This document shows positions 34,440-42,966 of a stretch of 64,000 bases of DNA, one piece after another; position 1 is the stretch's first letter, and the number at the start of each line of letters is the position of its first letter. Source of the DNA: Bacillus sp. OV322 (GTDB lineage Bacteria > Bacillota > Bacilli > Bacillales > DSM-1321); contig NZ_FOMA01000006.1 in assembly GCF_900112495.1 (NCBI RefSeq), positions 294,425 to 358,424 on the forward strand, in the 5' to 3' direction. The position numbers and the translations under genes were made by a program. The notes under the pieces were generated by a model, which worked only from the letters and a program-made list of their open reading frames with translations, ran no database searches and was not told the origin of the DNA.

Positions 34440-35195
34440 TTAAGGGTCTTGCTTGAAATAGTTCATAAAACGATGAAAAGGACATTTAGATAGCGAAGTA
34501 TCATCATCCCTTAAAAAATATTGCTTCCATTCGTAATTGTCTTTCTTTCCATAAAGATTTAAATCTTTATGGATTCCTATAGTATCGTAATCTGCCAATC
34601 TTTTTCGCACATGCAGCTTGATTCTGTCTGCATGTGATTCTGATTTATTAAACTCCTTTAATACCCATCTTGGTGTAATGGCGAACATCATAAAATCAAA
34701 ATGCCTGCTTTTTCTATTAATATGGGCTGGAGTAGCACAGTACATGAAATATGGTTCACCATGAAAGCAGAATTCCCAAATGGGATTATGCGGATTATCA
34801 GGTATATTTTCAGGCCACTTGCTGCTATCCAATTCGCTCAGCATGTTCAGATGCTGCCAAAACAGCTGTTCATATTGCTGGATATTAAACGTTTTAATCA
34901 TGCTTTGTGGTGTTTTAAAAAAAATAATAAGAGATGTGTAATTCCCGAAATGTCTTGAGTTCTTGCTGAAATCTTCTAATAGTAGTGCCAGCTCACGGGC
35001 TGAGCATTCTTTTCTTGGATCACCTGCAAATCCATATCTCAGATGATTTAAAGAAAAGCCGATTGTTGCAGGAATACATGGAAAAGGGTTCTTTTTGTCT
35101 GTCATTTTTTCCTCAAACTTTAAAAGCGCTGTTTTCTCCCAATCAGCCAGCTGGCTCCTTAGGGAGGGCTCATCAGTAAATAGACCTTTAATCAT
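34440..35195 (-). CDS. YqcI/YcgG-family protein
   Basis: 251 residues. Motifs NPFPCIPATIGFSLNHLRYGF, WQHLNMLSELD, NPHNPIWEFCFHGEPYF and FDFMMFAITPRWVLKEFN fit the YqcI/YcgG family (B. subtilis names), found also fused to P450-like modules elsewhere; biochemical role unknown. Conserved Cys and His around PFPC and CFHGE suggest metal or heme chemistry. Start ATG 35195 follows GAGGTG; the GTG at 35201 lies in the site itself. Confidence 0.85.
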   Translation of the reverse strand: MIKGLFTDEPSLRSQLADWEKTALLKFEEKMTDKKNPFPCIPATIGFSLNHLRYGFAGDPRKECSARELALLLEDFSKNSRHFGNYTSLIIFFKTPQSMIKTFNIQQYEQLFWQHLNMLSELDSSKWPENIPDNPHNPIWEFCFHGEPYFMYCATPAHINRKSRHFDFMMFAITPRWVLKEFNKSESHADRIKLHVRKRLADYDTIGIHKDLNLYGKKDNYEWKQYFLRDDDTSLSKCPFHRFMNYFKQDP

Positions 35196-35459
35196 AATCA
35201 CCTCGCAATTGCTTGAATATTATATTCAAGCAAGCTGCCGGCAGGTGAATGTCCATTTGGAATTTCTATAATTCCATTTTTTTCAGAATAACGGAAGCAT
35301 ATTAAGCGCGAGCTCATAAGGAAAAAGAGAGTGAAAATGGTAAGAGAGCAGGAGGAGTACATCTAAGTAATTTCGTTTTAGTTAAAAGTTATTAAAATGA
35401 AGAAAATTAGGGGGAAAGAGGACATTAGGGGCAAAAGTGGAGTTGCCATATGGTATAAA
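35196..35459. other. Intergenic stretch without recognised features
   Basis: AT-rich, includes GCAGGAGGAGTACATC near 35350, which resembles a ribosome binding site but opens no meaningful frame. No terminators until 35460. Confidence 0.5.
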
Positions 35460-35502
35460 AGCAGCCATCAAGGGGGATAGGAAATCCTTAGTGAGGGCTG
35501 CT
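35460..35502 (-). terminator. Terminator of the 79-aa gene
   Basis: AGCAGCCATCA and TGAGGGCTGCT pair with one mismatch; on the minus strand it ends in TTTTAT. Confidence 0.65.
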
Positions 35503-35541
35503 TCATTGTATTACTGCTATATTCTATTTTAGAAACCAATA

Positions 35542-35781
35542 CTATATAGAAGTTTCTTTCTTGCTGTTTTGTATGGCCGCTTCAATAGCCGAAATGGTTG
35601 ATTCTATATTATTATAACTTTCTATTTTAAGTGTTTTTATATATGTTAACTCGTAACAGCTAGTTTTATAGCACACAGACAATAGCGGCTGTTGGCCGTC
35701 ATCATTAAAGGTCAGGGATATTTGACATTCATGATATTGCTTCAAGGTTTCTAGCATGGTTTTAATGTGGTCTTTGGACAT
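35542..35781 (-). CDS. Hypothetical protein, 79 aa
   Basis: A small alpha/beta protein: N-terminal helix HIKTMLETLKQYHECQ, beta hairpins ISLTFNDDGQQPLLSVCYK and YELTYIKTLKIESY, C-terminal helix IESTISAIEAAIQN. No family recognised. ATG 35781 follows AAGGGAG at a long spacing. Between its start and the MutT terminator (35782-36033) I see no supported feature. Confidence 0.55.
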   Translation of the reverse strand: MSKDHIKTMLETLKQYHECQISLTFNDDGQQPLLSVCYKTSCYELTYIKTLKIESYNNIESTISAIEAAIQNSKKETSI

Positions 35782-36033
35782 GTATTCTATGTCTCCCTTC
35801 TTTTACAGAGGGAAGGTGACTAAGAAAAGTCTGGTAGAACCCCATATTATTGCTAATAGAACTAATCATAACATAGATATGCTATTTAAGATAGGGATGC
35901 AGTCTTTTTATTCATTCCACGGTTTATTATATCAGCTGAAACTGCTGGAACTTTTATTCCCGGTTATACCCTTTCAGATATAGTAATTGCCGTAATCGCC
36001 TGCCTTCCCCCTGGAAATGATTTTGAGCAAAGG

Positions 36034-36058
36034 AAAAAGCCTTCTCAATCGGAAGGCT
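36034..36058 (-). terminator. Terminator overlapping the end of the MutT-like gene
   Basis: AGCCTTC and GGAAGGCT pair; the stem includes the last codons and the stop of the gene, and the minus strand continues TTTTTCC. Confidence 0.7.
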
Positions 36059-36452
36059 GAATATCTGTAAAAAGCTTATTTACAGCTGGAATATCAGCTG
36101 GAGCCCATTTTAAAGAGGGGAGATTTCGTCTGTGAAGCCAAATCAGTTTGGAATGCTCACTAGGTTTTGGTTCGCCATCAATAATTTTAGAGATTATGCA
36201 AATGAGCTGTATGGTAAAATCTTCATATTCATGGATATTTTCATGGTAAAATTCTTTTGTTTCAATGGTACAATATAGTTCCTCATTAATTTCCCTCTTT
36301 AATGCAGAATAAATGTCTTCATTTACTTCCACCTTGCCCCCTGGAAATTCCCACAAATTTGGAATGGACATTTCTGGTGACCGCAGAGCACAAAGGATTT
36401 CGTTTTGATCATTTTCTATTATGGCCGCCACAACTTTGATTTGTTTTTTCAA
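36045..36452 (-). CDS. MutT-like NUDIX hydrolase
   Basis: 135 residues. The Nudix box is complete: GGKVEVNEDIYSALKREINE (38-57) continuing EL, with Glu54, Glu57 and Glu58 for metal. KKQIKVVAAIIENDQNEILCALR and LWEFPGG are as in 8-oxo-dGTP pyrophosphatases, so nucleotide-pool sanitation is the likely role. Start is TTG at 36452 with AAGGAGG upstream. Single gene. Confidence 0.88.
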   Translation of the reverse strand: MKKQIKVVAAIIENDQNEILCALRSPEMSIPNLWEFPGGKVEVNEDIYSALKREINEELYCTIETKEFYHENIHEYEDFTIQLICIISKIIDGEPKPSEHSKLIWLHRRNLPSLKWAPADIPAVNKLFTDIQPSD

Positions 36453-36552
36453 TGTTAAAATCCTCCTTAGTGAAACTGAGTCTTTATTTTATCATTTTTA
36501 ATCGGGTAACTGTCTTTTTTTCACCGCTCCGGAAAGTAATTGAAATTTCTTA

Positions 36553-36580
36553 TTGACTTGAAACCCTTTCCATATATTAT
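36553..36580 (+). promoter_or_regulatory. Sigma-A promoter of the HAD phosphatase
   Basis: TTGACT, 16 bases, TATTAT, ending 55 bases before the ATG at 36636. Confidence 0.6.
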
Positions 36581-36635
36581 CCTTGCAATGAGACTTATTG
36601 ATAAAGCATCACCGACAATGACCGGGGGTTATAAT

Positions 36636-37445
36636 ATGGAAAAGAAGATTGTCTTTTTTGATTTGGATGGCACTATTTTAAATGAAAATAAGCAAATACC
36701 GGAATCCACCAAGAAAGCTGTACAGATGCTTCAACAGAATGGAATTTCAACAGTGATTGCAACTGGCCGCGTGCCTATAATGTTTGAATGGATTTTAAAA
36801 GAACTGAATATAGATTCCTTTGTTTCTATAAACGGCCAGTATGTTGTATATGAAGGCAGCGAAATTTTTACAAACCCGATGGATGGAGAAATGCTTGCTG
36901 ACCTGACAAATGCTGCTTCAGGCAAAGGCCATGCTATCGCTTATTGCGGCAGCCATGCGGTAAATGCAAGTGAAGAAAAACATGAATGGCTGGCTGAAGG
37001 CCTTAAAACAATGAAATTGGGCTATCCGGTTGTTGACCGTGAATTTTATAGACACACACCTGTATATCAGGCGCATCTGTATTGCGGCACTGAAGATGAT
37101 AAATTGTACTCAGAATTATATCCCGGCTATAAATTTGTAAGATGGGGTGAAAATGCCTTTGATGTTCTTCCGGAAGGAGCATCCAAGGCAATCGGAATCG
37201 AAAAAATTCTCAAAGCAGCCGGCATAAAGAATGAAAACAGCTTCGCCTTTGGTGACGGCTATAATGATATTGAAATGCTTGAAGCAATCGGCACAGGCAT
37301 TGCTATGGGAAATGGGGTGGCTGAAGCCAAGGAAGCCGCTGATATGGTCACAGATTCCTGCTCAGAAGACGGCATTTACAATGCTCTGCTCAAGCTTGGC
37401 TTAATACAAAAAAATGAAGCCGTATCCTCTGTTCAGAAAGTATAA
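36636..37445 (+). CDS. HAD-superfamily Cof-type phosphatase
   Basis: 269 residues. HAD motifs: I FFDLDGTIL (residues 6-14), II VIATGR, III SKAIGIEKIL and IV FGDGYNDIEML, with a Cof-type (C2) cap between II and III. These enzymes dephosphorylate sugar phosphates or flavin/pyridoxal cofactors; substrate not deducible. Similar in build to B. subtilis YkrA. Start ATG 36636 follows GGGGG; an upstream in-frame start falls in the promoter. Strong terminator after. Confidence 0.9.
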   Translation: MEKKIVFFDLDGTILNENKQIPESTKKAVQMLQQNGISTVIATGRVPIMFEWILKELNIDSFVSINGQYVVYEGSEIFTNPMDGEMLADLTNAASGKGHAIAYCGSHAVNASEEKHEWLAEGLKTMKLGYPVVDREFYRHTPVYQAHLYCGTEDDKLYSELYPGYKFVRWGENAFDVLPEGASKAIGIEKILKAAGIKNENSFAFGDGYNDIEMLEAIGTGIAMGNGVAEAKEAADMVTDSCSEDGIYNALLKLGLIQKNEAVSSVQKV

Positions 37446-37470
37446 GATGCAAAAATGCCTCAAACTGAAG

Positions 37471-37503
37471 AAAGCCTTTGCTAAGCCTTAGCAAAGGCTT
37501 TTT
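37471..37503 (+). terminator. Terminator of the HAD gene
   Basis: AAAGCCTTTGCTAA pairs with TTAGCAAAGGCTTTTT. Its right arm merges with the left end of MITE copy J. Confidence 0.88.
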
Positions 37504-37664
37504 GCCGTGTAAACTTTTTTACTATGGAACGAGAGGTTGATTTCCGCTCTAGGATGCCCGCTTCCCGCTAATCTAAACAGGAGTCTCGCACCTTGCACTC
37601 CTTCAACCTCATTTAATAATGAGATCACCTCTCAGAACGCATTAAAATCTATAAGAAAAGACCC
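37497..37664 (-). mobile_element. MITE-like dispersed repeat, copy J (168 bp, internal deletion)
   Basis: Inverted copy beginning within the HAD terminator arm (GGCTTTTTGCCGTGTAAAC) and ending TATAAGAAAAGACCC. The central GAGCCTCC...GGTCTCACC block is missing. No clear target-site duplication. From 37665 to 37915 there is nothing else recognisable. Confidence 0.75.
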
Positions 37665-37915
37665 TTTTCTTTATAAACAAGTAGTTATGCAAAGTGAAAT
37701 TGGACATGTAACATGTGAATTCTAACATTTTTAAGTGTAATGTGGGAATTATCTAAAATCTTTCTTAGGATGCTACTTTTCTCATCCGGAAAGATATAAG
37801 AAGTATGAAACAATTTTCTTAGTTACGGAAGCCTTAACGGAGACATTCATGATTAATAAATGTTTTTAAATACCCTCAGCAAGTTATTCTAAATAATAGG
37901 AGGAGTAAAGAGAAT

Positions 37916-38242
37916 ATGACTAAAATAGAATTATTTCAGATTTTGAACAAAATAGCCGATTTCTATGAATCGTTTTCCTTCAACAAAAGAAAAATTGAAA
38001 GCTGGCATGACGTTTTAAAGGATGCAGATGCAAAAAGGGTGGAAGAAAATCTGCATCATTATGTGAAAAATTACTCTGACCCTCCAAAAATAGCTGATTT
38101 GCTGCGCCAAGAGAAATCGAGGGATATAGCTGATGCAAGAGAAACCAAGGATAGCATAAAAACAGTGGGAATTCCTTCGACACTTGACGTGGTACAGCAG
38201 GAATTAGCAAATCTAAGAAATATTCTTGGCATTCACAGGTAA
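37916..38242 (+). CDS. G39P-like replicative helicase loader/inhibitor
   Basis: 108 residues. The N-terminal helical part (IELFQILNKIADFYESFSFNKRKIESWHDVLKD, VEENLHHYVKN, PPKIADLL) follows the pattern of phage SPP1 G39P, which binds the DnaB-type helicase G40P and blocks it until loading. No other phage genes are near, so it may be a domesticated or stray gene. The C-terminal ~40 residues are probably disordered (binding tail). ATG 37916 follows GGAGGAG. Call from pattern only. Confidence 0.6.
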   Translation: MTKIELFQILNKIADFYESFSFNKRKIESWHDVLKDADAKRVEENLHHYVKNYSDPPKIADLLRQEKSRDIADARETKDSIKTVGIPSTLDVVQQELANLRNILGIHR

Positions 38243-38331
38243 AATCTTTTTGTCTGATTTTGGGATTATTTGTCCTATTAATATCCTGACATGTAAAAAT
38301 TGAAATAAATGCTAAGATAAAAAAATTGAAA

Positions 38332-38556
38332 GGTTCTTTTCTTAAAGATTGTTGTTTTTTTATATATTCTGTGAGGCAATCCTGTTGTTTAACCGGGTTG
38401 ATTGGAGTGTAAGGAGCGAGACTCCTGTGGGATTTGAGGGGAGGTGAGACCCCGCAAGCGCAGCTGAGGAGCATACTTCCCGCCCTACTGAAAGCGAGCA
38501 TCCTGAAGCGGAAATCAACCCTTTGTTCCACAGCAATAAAGTTTAAGAAAACAGCC
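38332..38556 (+). mobile_element. MITE-like dispersed repeat, copy K (225 bp)
   Basis: Reference orientation, GGTTCTTTTCTTAAAG to TTTAAGAAAACAGCC. Flanks AATTGAAA (38324-38331) and ATTTAAAA (38557-38564) match 6/8. Confidence 0.9.
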
Positions 38557-38598
38557 ATTTAAAAATATAACAAAGGGATTGTGTTGGTACTATAAAAT

Positions 38599-38617
38599 TG
38601 TAATGATAATGATCTAT
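38599..38617. promoter_or_regulatory. Possible Fur box before the esterase
   Basis: TGTAATGATAATGATCTAT contains AATGATAATGAT, a 10/11 match to the centre of the Fur consensus GATAATGATAATCATTATC, with about 12-13 of 19 positions overall. It lies 21 bases before the start codon, over the expected promoter. Confidence 0.45.
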
Positions 38618-38637
38618 TATAAAAGTGGGGGTTCAAA

Positions 38638-39399
38638 GTGATAAAAAAAATACATATACCGTCAAATTTGCTTAAAGACAAAGCCCGACATGTAAACATA
38701 TATCTGCCCTGCAGCTATGAAGAAGAAAAGAGGGAATATCCTGTCCTTTATATGCATGACGGACAAAATGTTTTTCATGATAAAGAAGCGATTGGCGGGG
38801 TTTCGTTAGGTCTGGAGGAATACTTGGAAAATAATAAACTCGAAGTCATCGTAGCCGCGATATATCAGAATAGCGAGCAGCGTATGAATGAATATTGTCC
38901 ATGGCCTATTGGCAGGTACAGTAAAGAGATAATGGGAAAAGACAGTGATTTAGGAGGAGAAGGGGGGAAATATGCGGAATTCATCGTGAAAGAGCTGAAG
39001 CCATATATAGATACAACTTTCAGAACGCTGCCTAATGAGGCCGCGCTTGCCGGCATATCACTGGGAGGCTTGATATCATTATACTCAGCATGCATGTATC
39101 CCGAAATTTTCAGGCATATAATCGTGCTGTCATCTGCTTTTTTCAGAAATCAGGAGGAAATAGAAAAACTGGTGGAACGCTCTGATCTGAGTTCAATAAA
39201 AAGCTTTTATGGTGACTGCGGCACAGAAGAGGCAGGAGAAGATGAAACACTCAGCAAACTATTTTCAGCTTCCAATCAAGCTGTTTTTGAACTTATAAAG
39301 AAGAAAATTCATTCTGCGAGGTTTTGTGCCATTCAAGGGGGAGGGCACACTTATAGTGATTTTAGAAAAAGAGTGCCAGAATTATTTACTTTTTTATGA
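38638..39399 (+). CDS. Esterase D/BesA-like alpha/beta hydrolase
   Basis: 253 residues. YPVLYMHDGQNVFHD, the nucleophile elbow AGISLGG with Ser141 and a C-terminal GGGHTYSDF histidine match the putative-esterase fold of siderophore esterases (B. subtilis BesA) and related carboxylesterases. No signal peptide. With the Fur-like box upstream, release of iron from an imported trilactone siderophore is an attractive inference. Start GTG 38638 follows AAGTGGGGG. Monocistronic. Confidence 0.8.
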   Translation: MIKKIHIPSNLLKDKARHVNIYLPCSYEEEKREYPVLYMHDGQNVFHDKEAIGGVSLGLEEYLENNKLEVIVAAIYQNSEQRMNEYCPWPIGRYSKEIMGKDSDLGGEGGKYAEFIVKELKPYIDTTFRTLPNEAALAGISLGGLISLYSACMYPEIFRHIIVLSSAFFRNQEEIEKLVERSDLSSIKSFYGDCGTEEAGEDETLSKLFSASNQAVFELIKKKIHSARFCAIQGGGHTYSDFRKRVPELFTFL

Positions 39400-39437
39400 T
39401 GTGCGTTATATAGACAAAGAACTGGAAATCCCCTTCT

Positions 39438-39471
39438 AAAAGCTGATGTACTTTTTCAGCTTTTTTTATTT
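39438..39471 (+). terminator. Terminator of the esterase gene
   Basis: AAAAGCTGA pairs with TCAGCTTTTTTT, then ATTTT. Confidence 0.75.
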
Positions 39472-39472
39472 T

Positions 39473-39603
39473 AGCTGTTTTCGTAAACTTTGCCGCTATG
39501 CTACAAGTTGGCTGATTTCCGATTCAGCATGCACGCGGTAAGTCTCCTCAGCTGCACGTGGCCTGATCAACAGAACATATTAATAAACTTTAAGAATAGA
39601 GCA
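39473..39603 (-). mobile_element. MITE-like dispersed repeat, copy L (131 bp, internal deletion)
   Basis: Inverted, decayed copy from AGCTGTTTTCGTAAAC to CTTTAAGAATAGAGCA. Yet its flanks are identical octamers, TTTATTTT at 39465-39472 and 39604-39611. Confidence 0.8.
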
Positions 39604-39611
39604 TTTATTTT

Positions 39612-39867
39612 TCGTTTCATGCTTATCAGTTTATGGATAAATATGTTAAAATGAGGGTGGATCAAAATCAGAGATCTCAGGATCCCAATTAGTTTTTTGA
39701 GAAGGCAAGGTTTCTTTGAAGTGAAAGCTTGGTTGCCCATTTCAGAGCCTTCGGGTGTAACTGGTTTGTAAAAAGAAGTGCAGCGTCTGAAAACGGATCT
39801 AAAAAAATTCCTGATAGTTTCACAACGGTAAATTGAAAATTAAAACGTATGAAAGAAGGCTGGGTAT
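39612..39867. other. Intergenic leader region without identified function
   Basis: About 250 bases with some short inverted repeats (GAGATCTC at 39669) but no recognised riboswitch, terminator or frame. It could be a structured leader of the 39868 gene. Confidence 0.4.
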
Positions 39868-40353
39868 GTGGCTATGAAAATTATAAAACCCGTTGTCTTG
39901 TGCAGTGCTTTAATCATTTTTGGCATATCTTTGTTTTTCTCTCTTTATGAAGGAAGCGGTTTTCACGAAGATACCAAAACAGCTGTTGACTATTTAAATG
40001 TACAGCAGACAAGCATAAATCCTGAACCAGTACCGCAGCTCACCCTGTTAATCCTGGCGATCAAATACTCGCCTATTTTTCCGGCTGTCTCTTTGCTCAG
40101 TTTCCTGCTGGTTTTGTACACAGCTATCTATAAGGAATTGAAAAAAAGGGGGATATATGCAATTATTCTTCTTGGAACCTTAGGGACTTTTTTTCTTATC
40201 ATCAGTTATGGATGTTTTTCCTATTTCGTACCTGTGACAGCAGGCACAAAGTTATTTATGCTGCTATTCTTCAGCATAGGGCTTCTGAATATAGTTTTCG
40301 CAGGATATAAAGGAGCAAACTTCTTTATGAGGGCAGAGCAGTCGAGATTATAA
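39868..40353 (+). CDS. Hypothetical four-helix membrane protein, 161 aa
   Basis: Membrane segments at about 8-26, 64-85, 95-116 and 125-145, with an extracellular-type loop after the first (GSGFHEDTKTAVDYLN). No family recognised. GTG 39868 lies eight bases after AGAAGG; the ATG at 39874 is the alternative. The stop codon lies inside a strong hairpin shared with the crcB pair. Confidence 0.65.
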   Translation: MAMKIIKPVVLCSALIIFGISLFFSLYEGSGFHEDTKTAVDYLNVQQTSINPEPVPQLTLLILAIKYSPIFPAVSLLSFLLVLYTAIYKELKKRGIYAIILLGTLGTFFLIISYGCFSYFVPVTAGTKLFMLLFFSIGLLNIVFAGYKGANFFMRAEQSRL

Positions 40354-40373
40354 ATATGGTCATGCTCTGCCCT
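40330..40373. terminator. Bidirectional terminator between 39868 gene and crcB
   Basis: AGGGCAGAGCA pairs perfectly with TGCTCTGCCCT. The left arm includes the last codons of the plus-strand gene. Confidence 0.75.
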
Positions 40374-40387
40374 ATTGTACTTTAGCT

Positions 40388-40753
40388 CTAAATCAGGCTG
40401 CCGATGTGATAGCCCAGGTATGCAAGAAAAATACCCGCTCCATAAGTGATTACAATGTATAGGATGAGTACTTTTATATATTTCTTCATCTGTAGCTGAA
40501 TGATTTCAAGTTTAAGGGTTGAGAAGGTGGTAAATGCCCCCATGAAGCCTGTTCCTAATAAGAGAGTAAGAGTAAGATTTGCTTGTGAGCCTGTTATGAA
40601 ACCAAGCAAAAAGGCCCCGGCCAAGTTTACCGCCATTGTTCCATAAGGAATGGATGAGCTGTGCTGTCCGTTAATAAATTTGCTTAATGAATATCGGGAT
40701 ATTGCCCCAAAAAAACCTCCGAGGCCCACCATGGCCAAGTGGAATAACGTCAT
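40388..40753 (-). CDS. crcB: Fluoride exporter CrcB/Fluc, second of pair
   Basis: 121 residues, four membrane helices. [15 protein letters not shown], the [10 protein letters not shown] asparagine motif and [12 protein letters not shown] (the phenylalanine box and central sodium site) define Fluc channels. Fluc proteins form dual-topology dimers; tandem genes usually make a fixed-orientation heterodimer. Its start overlaps the upstream crcB stop by four bases (ATGA), a translational coupling. Confidence 0.93.
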   Translation of the reverse strand: MTLFHLAMVGLGGFFGAISRYSLSKFINGQHSSSIPYGTMAVNLAGAFLLGFITGSQANLTLTLLLGTGFMGAFTTFSTLKLEIIQLQMKKYIKVLILYIVITYGAGIFLAYLGYHIGSLI

Positions 40754-41124
40754 GATTTTTGCTCCTCTCCGCTTGCCATGAAGCCAAGGCGGCTCATAAG
40801 AACGCCTCCGATTATGCTTATTGCTATATACAAACCTCCCATATAACCATGGCCATTTTTAAATAATGTGACCGTTTCTATGCTTAATGTTGAAAATGTA
40901 GTGAAAGATCCGACAAATCCTGTTCCTATAGCGGTTTTTAGCTCGGAAGGAATGCTGGTTTTCTTGAATAGGGAGGCAGTCAGCCAGGCTAACAAAAAGC
41001 TGCCAGCCAGATTTATGGATAATGTCGCAAAGGGGAATACTGTTTCTTCAAATATCCATCCGCCAATTACATATCGTAAAATTGCACCTAAGATTCCGCC
41101 GAACCCCACGTATAAATACACCAT
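40750..41124 (-). CDS. crcB: Fluoride exporter CrcB/Fluc, first of pair
   Basis: 124 residues with [27 protein letters not shown] and [15 protein letters not shown], the same Fluc motifs. It is the promoter-proximal gene of the two-gene unit that exports fluoride from the cytoplasm. ATG 41124 follows TTTGGAGG. The 220 bases upstream contain a hairpin with a long U-tract (41149-41213), a possible attenuator. Confidence 0.93.
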   Translation of the reverse strand: MVYLYVGFGGILGAILRYVIGGWIFEETVFPFATLSINLAGSFLLAWLTASLFKKTSIPSELKTAIGTGFVGSFTTFSTLSIETVTLFKNGHGYMGGLYIAISIIGGVLMSRLGFMASGEEQKS

Positions 41125-41148
41125 TTACTAGCCTCCAAACTTATATGT

Positions 41149-41213
41149 AAAAAAAAAGACCCCAGCCGGGCCAACCGGAAGAAGCCATCAATTGTTTGGC
41201 CGTTTAAGTCTTT
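41149..41213 (-). promoter_or_regulatory. Terminator-like leader hairpin upstream of crcB pair
   Basis: On the minus strand AAAGACTTAAACGGCCAA and TTGGCC...GGTCTTTTTTTTT can fold into a terminator 25-90 bases before the first crcB start. Fluoride riboswitches normally sit here and end in such a terminator; a TGATGGCTTCTTCC stretch recalls the motif TGATG-CTCCTAC, but the aptamer's GGCGATGG-GTTC half is not visible. Confidence 0.5.
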
Positions 41214-41346
41214 CTATTTATAAAACCAAATTCTTTTTAATGAAATCTTTCAATTTAATTGATGGGGGATAATAGAATTCCATAGTTTAGAAAATTTGCT
41301 TTAAAGAATCAGTCTCCATTTTTTATATCCGTTCCACAGCAGTGTA

Positions 41347-41847
41347 TTACAAAATTACCCCATTTTCATTGAAGAGTGCTTTGCCTAGCCTGTATCGTGG
41401 ATGGGGTGTTGCAGTTTCTTCGGTCCGCAGAATGCGGAAGCCATGTTTTTTATAAAAATTTAGTGCACCTGTATTTGTAATGGCTGCCCTTAGCTGGTAT
41501 TCCATTATATTATAGGAAGCAAAATACCTTTCTGCATAGCCAATAAGTTCACTTCCCATACCCTTGCCCCTATATTCAGGTATTAAATAAAATAAATTAA
41601 CATAGCCGATATTTTCAAATTCGTATTCCTTGATCTGCATTTCTATTTGCCCTACAGCTTGATTGTTATGTTCCACAATAACAAGCCCGCCGGGAAATAA
41701 CTGAAGCCGGTTTTCAATTTTTCTTAAATAATCCCGTGCATTACCGAACTGGCTGGTATCGCCAAAGCTTACCTCATAAGAATCTTTTCTAAATGAAATT
41801 ATTGTACTGCTGTCATTTGGCAATTCTATATTTCGAAAAGTAAACAT
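41347..41847 (-). CDS. GNAT-family N-acetyltransferase
   Basis: 166 residues. The acetyl-CoA motif A is YLIPEYRGKGMGSELIGYAE; motif B ITNTGALNFYKKHGFRILRTEE follows. Substrate unknown. ATG 41847 follows GAGGAGGTGA. Monocistronic; a fragment of the dispersed repeat lies just upstream (41863-41902). Confidence 0.9.
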   Translation of the reverse strand: MFTFRNIELPNDSSTIISFRKDSYEVSFGDTSQFGNARDYLRKIENRLQLFPGGLVIVEHNNQAVGQIEMQIKEYEFENIGYVNLFYLIPEYRGKGMGSELIGYAERYFASYNIMEYQLRAAITNTGALNFYKKHGFRILRTEETATPHPRYRLGKALFNENGVIL

Positions 41848-41862
41848 ACTTCACCTCCTCAG

Positions 41863-41902
41863 GTGCACTGCATAATAAACAACAATCTTTAAGAAATAAG
41901 CC
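41863..41902 (-). mobile_element. Fragment of the dispersed repeat (about 40 bp)
   Basis: ATAATAAACAACAATCTTTAAGAAATAAGCC equals the right terminus of an inverted copy; everything to its left is lost. Confidence 0.65.
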
Positions 41903-41988
41903 TTATAAAAAGACCTTAAAAGTTTTCAATTTGATTTCTTAGATATATAAAGTTTCTTCGTTTGTTTTAAGATAAACAGATAAATCAC

Positions 41989-42132
41989 TCACTTCACTGG
42001 CCAAAATCTCATGAAAATATCAAATTCATCGGCTGTTATTTCACAATCACTTACAAACACAATCCCCGGATGCATTTCCATTTCCGCAAAGTCTTTGATC
42101 TTAATGGTAAACCCATTAAATTTGATATCCAT
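41989..42132 (-). CDS. Small protein, 47 aa
   Basis: ATG 42132 follows GAGGGTGGGG at nine bases and opens MDIKFNGFTIKIKDFAEMEM and then HPGIVFVSDCEITADEFDIF, ending RFWPVK. The even mix of strand and helix residues and lack of low complexity look genuine, though I know no family. An in-frame ATG seven codons upstream lacks a site. Confidence 0.5.
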   Translation of the reverse strand: MDIKFNGFTIKIKDFAEMEMHPGIVFVSDCEITADEFDIFMRFWPVK

Positions 42133-42395
42133 TCCGATGTTCCCCACCCTCATTTTTATCACATAATAGTTTTCCTTTAAATCCTACCATAAGGCTCACA
42201 TTTTAGTGAAGTGGGCGTTCAATTTTCAATATGCTGGAGATAGTGAACTAGCTTTTTCGTTTGATGCCGAAATTAACTTAATACAACCTCCTGGATAATT
42301 ATATGATTTTATAAATTATTTCCGCTAAACTGTCCCTTTGCACAAAATTAAAATAGCTGCACATCGTGGCAGACATACAACATGTCTTTCTGTTA

Positions 42396-42531
42396 GGCTC
42401 TTTTCTTAAAGATTGTTGTTTGTTTAATTTGTTATGTGAGGCGTTCCCATTGTCAAGTCAGGTTGATTTGAGCATCCTGGAGAGGAAATCAGCCACCTTG
42501 TTTCATAGCAGCAAAGTTAACGAAAGCAAAC
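42396..42531 (+). mobile_element. MITE-like dispersed repeat, copy N (136 bp, internal deletion)
   Basis: Reference orientation, GGCTCTTTTCTTAAAG at left; the centre between GGTTGATT and GAGCATCCTGG is deleted, and the right end decays (GTTAACGAAAGC). Confidence 0.8.
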
Positions 42532-42966
42532 TTCATTTTCTTGCCTTTCATAACAGCTGCAGAAGTCTTTTATACATTTTTGTTTCAAAACTTCGATAAC
42601 AGTTAAGATTTCTAAAAATTATAAAAATAAGTCAATCGTTATCCTACAAAGGATAGTGTTATAGCAATGAGATCATCAGGTTTGTGACTTAAGGTGCATA
42701 GACTGCGGTTTGTATACCATATAACCTGATTATGTAAGGGTTTACATATTTTATAATTGGGAGGGCAGATATGAAATAAAACGTATGTATAATAACAGCA
42801 GTATAGCTTGCAGCCATACAGTCATCAAAAAAGTGCGGAACCGCTATGCACTGTAATCCCAAAGATATCATTATCGAAAATCAAGGTGATCCGCAAGATT
42901 GGATAACATTAAAAAAACTGCTTTAAGGCGCTTAAACTCGGAATAATAGTAACGGGAGGGGAACAT
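42532..42966. other. Upstream region of nagZ without identified elements
   Basis: A TATAAT at 42752 with poor -35 is the only promoter hint. TTATCCTACAAAGGATA around 42638 is a small palindrome. No frame is supported. Confidence 0.4.

Noticed and set aside
35756..35983. 75-codon plus-strand frame
   Set aside because: Overlaps the start of the minus-strand 79-aa gene and has no binding site.
41125..41330. Standard fluoride riboswitch upstream of crcB
   Set aside because: Only the terminator and a partial 3' match are visible; the GGCGATGG-GTTC part of the aptamer could not be found, so it is reported as an unclassified leader.
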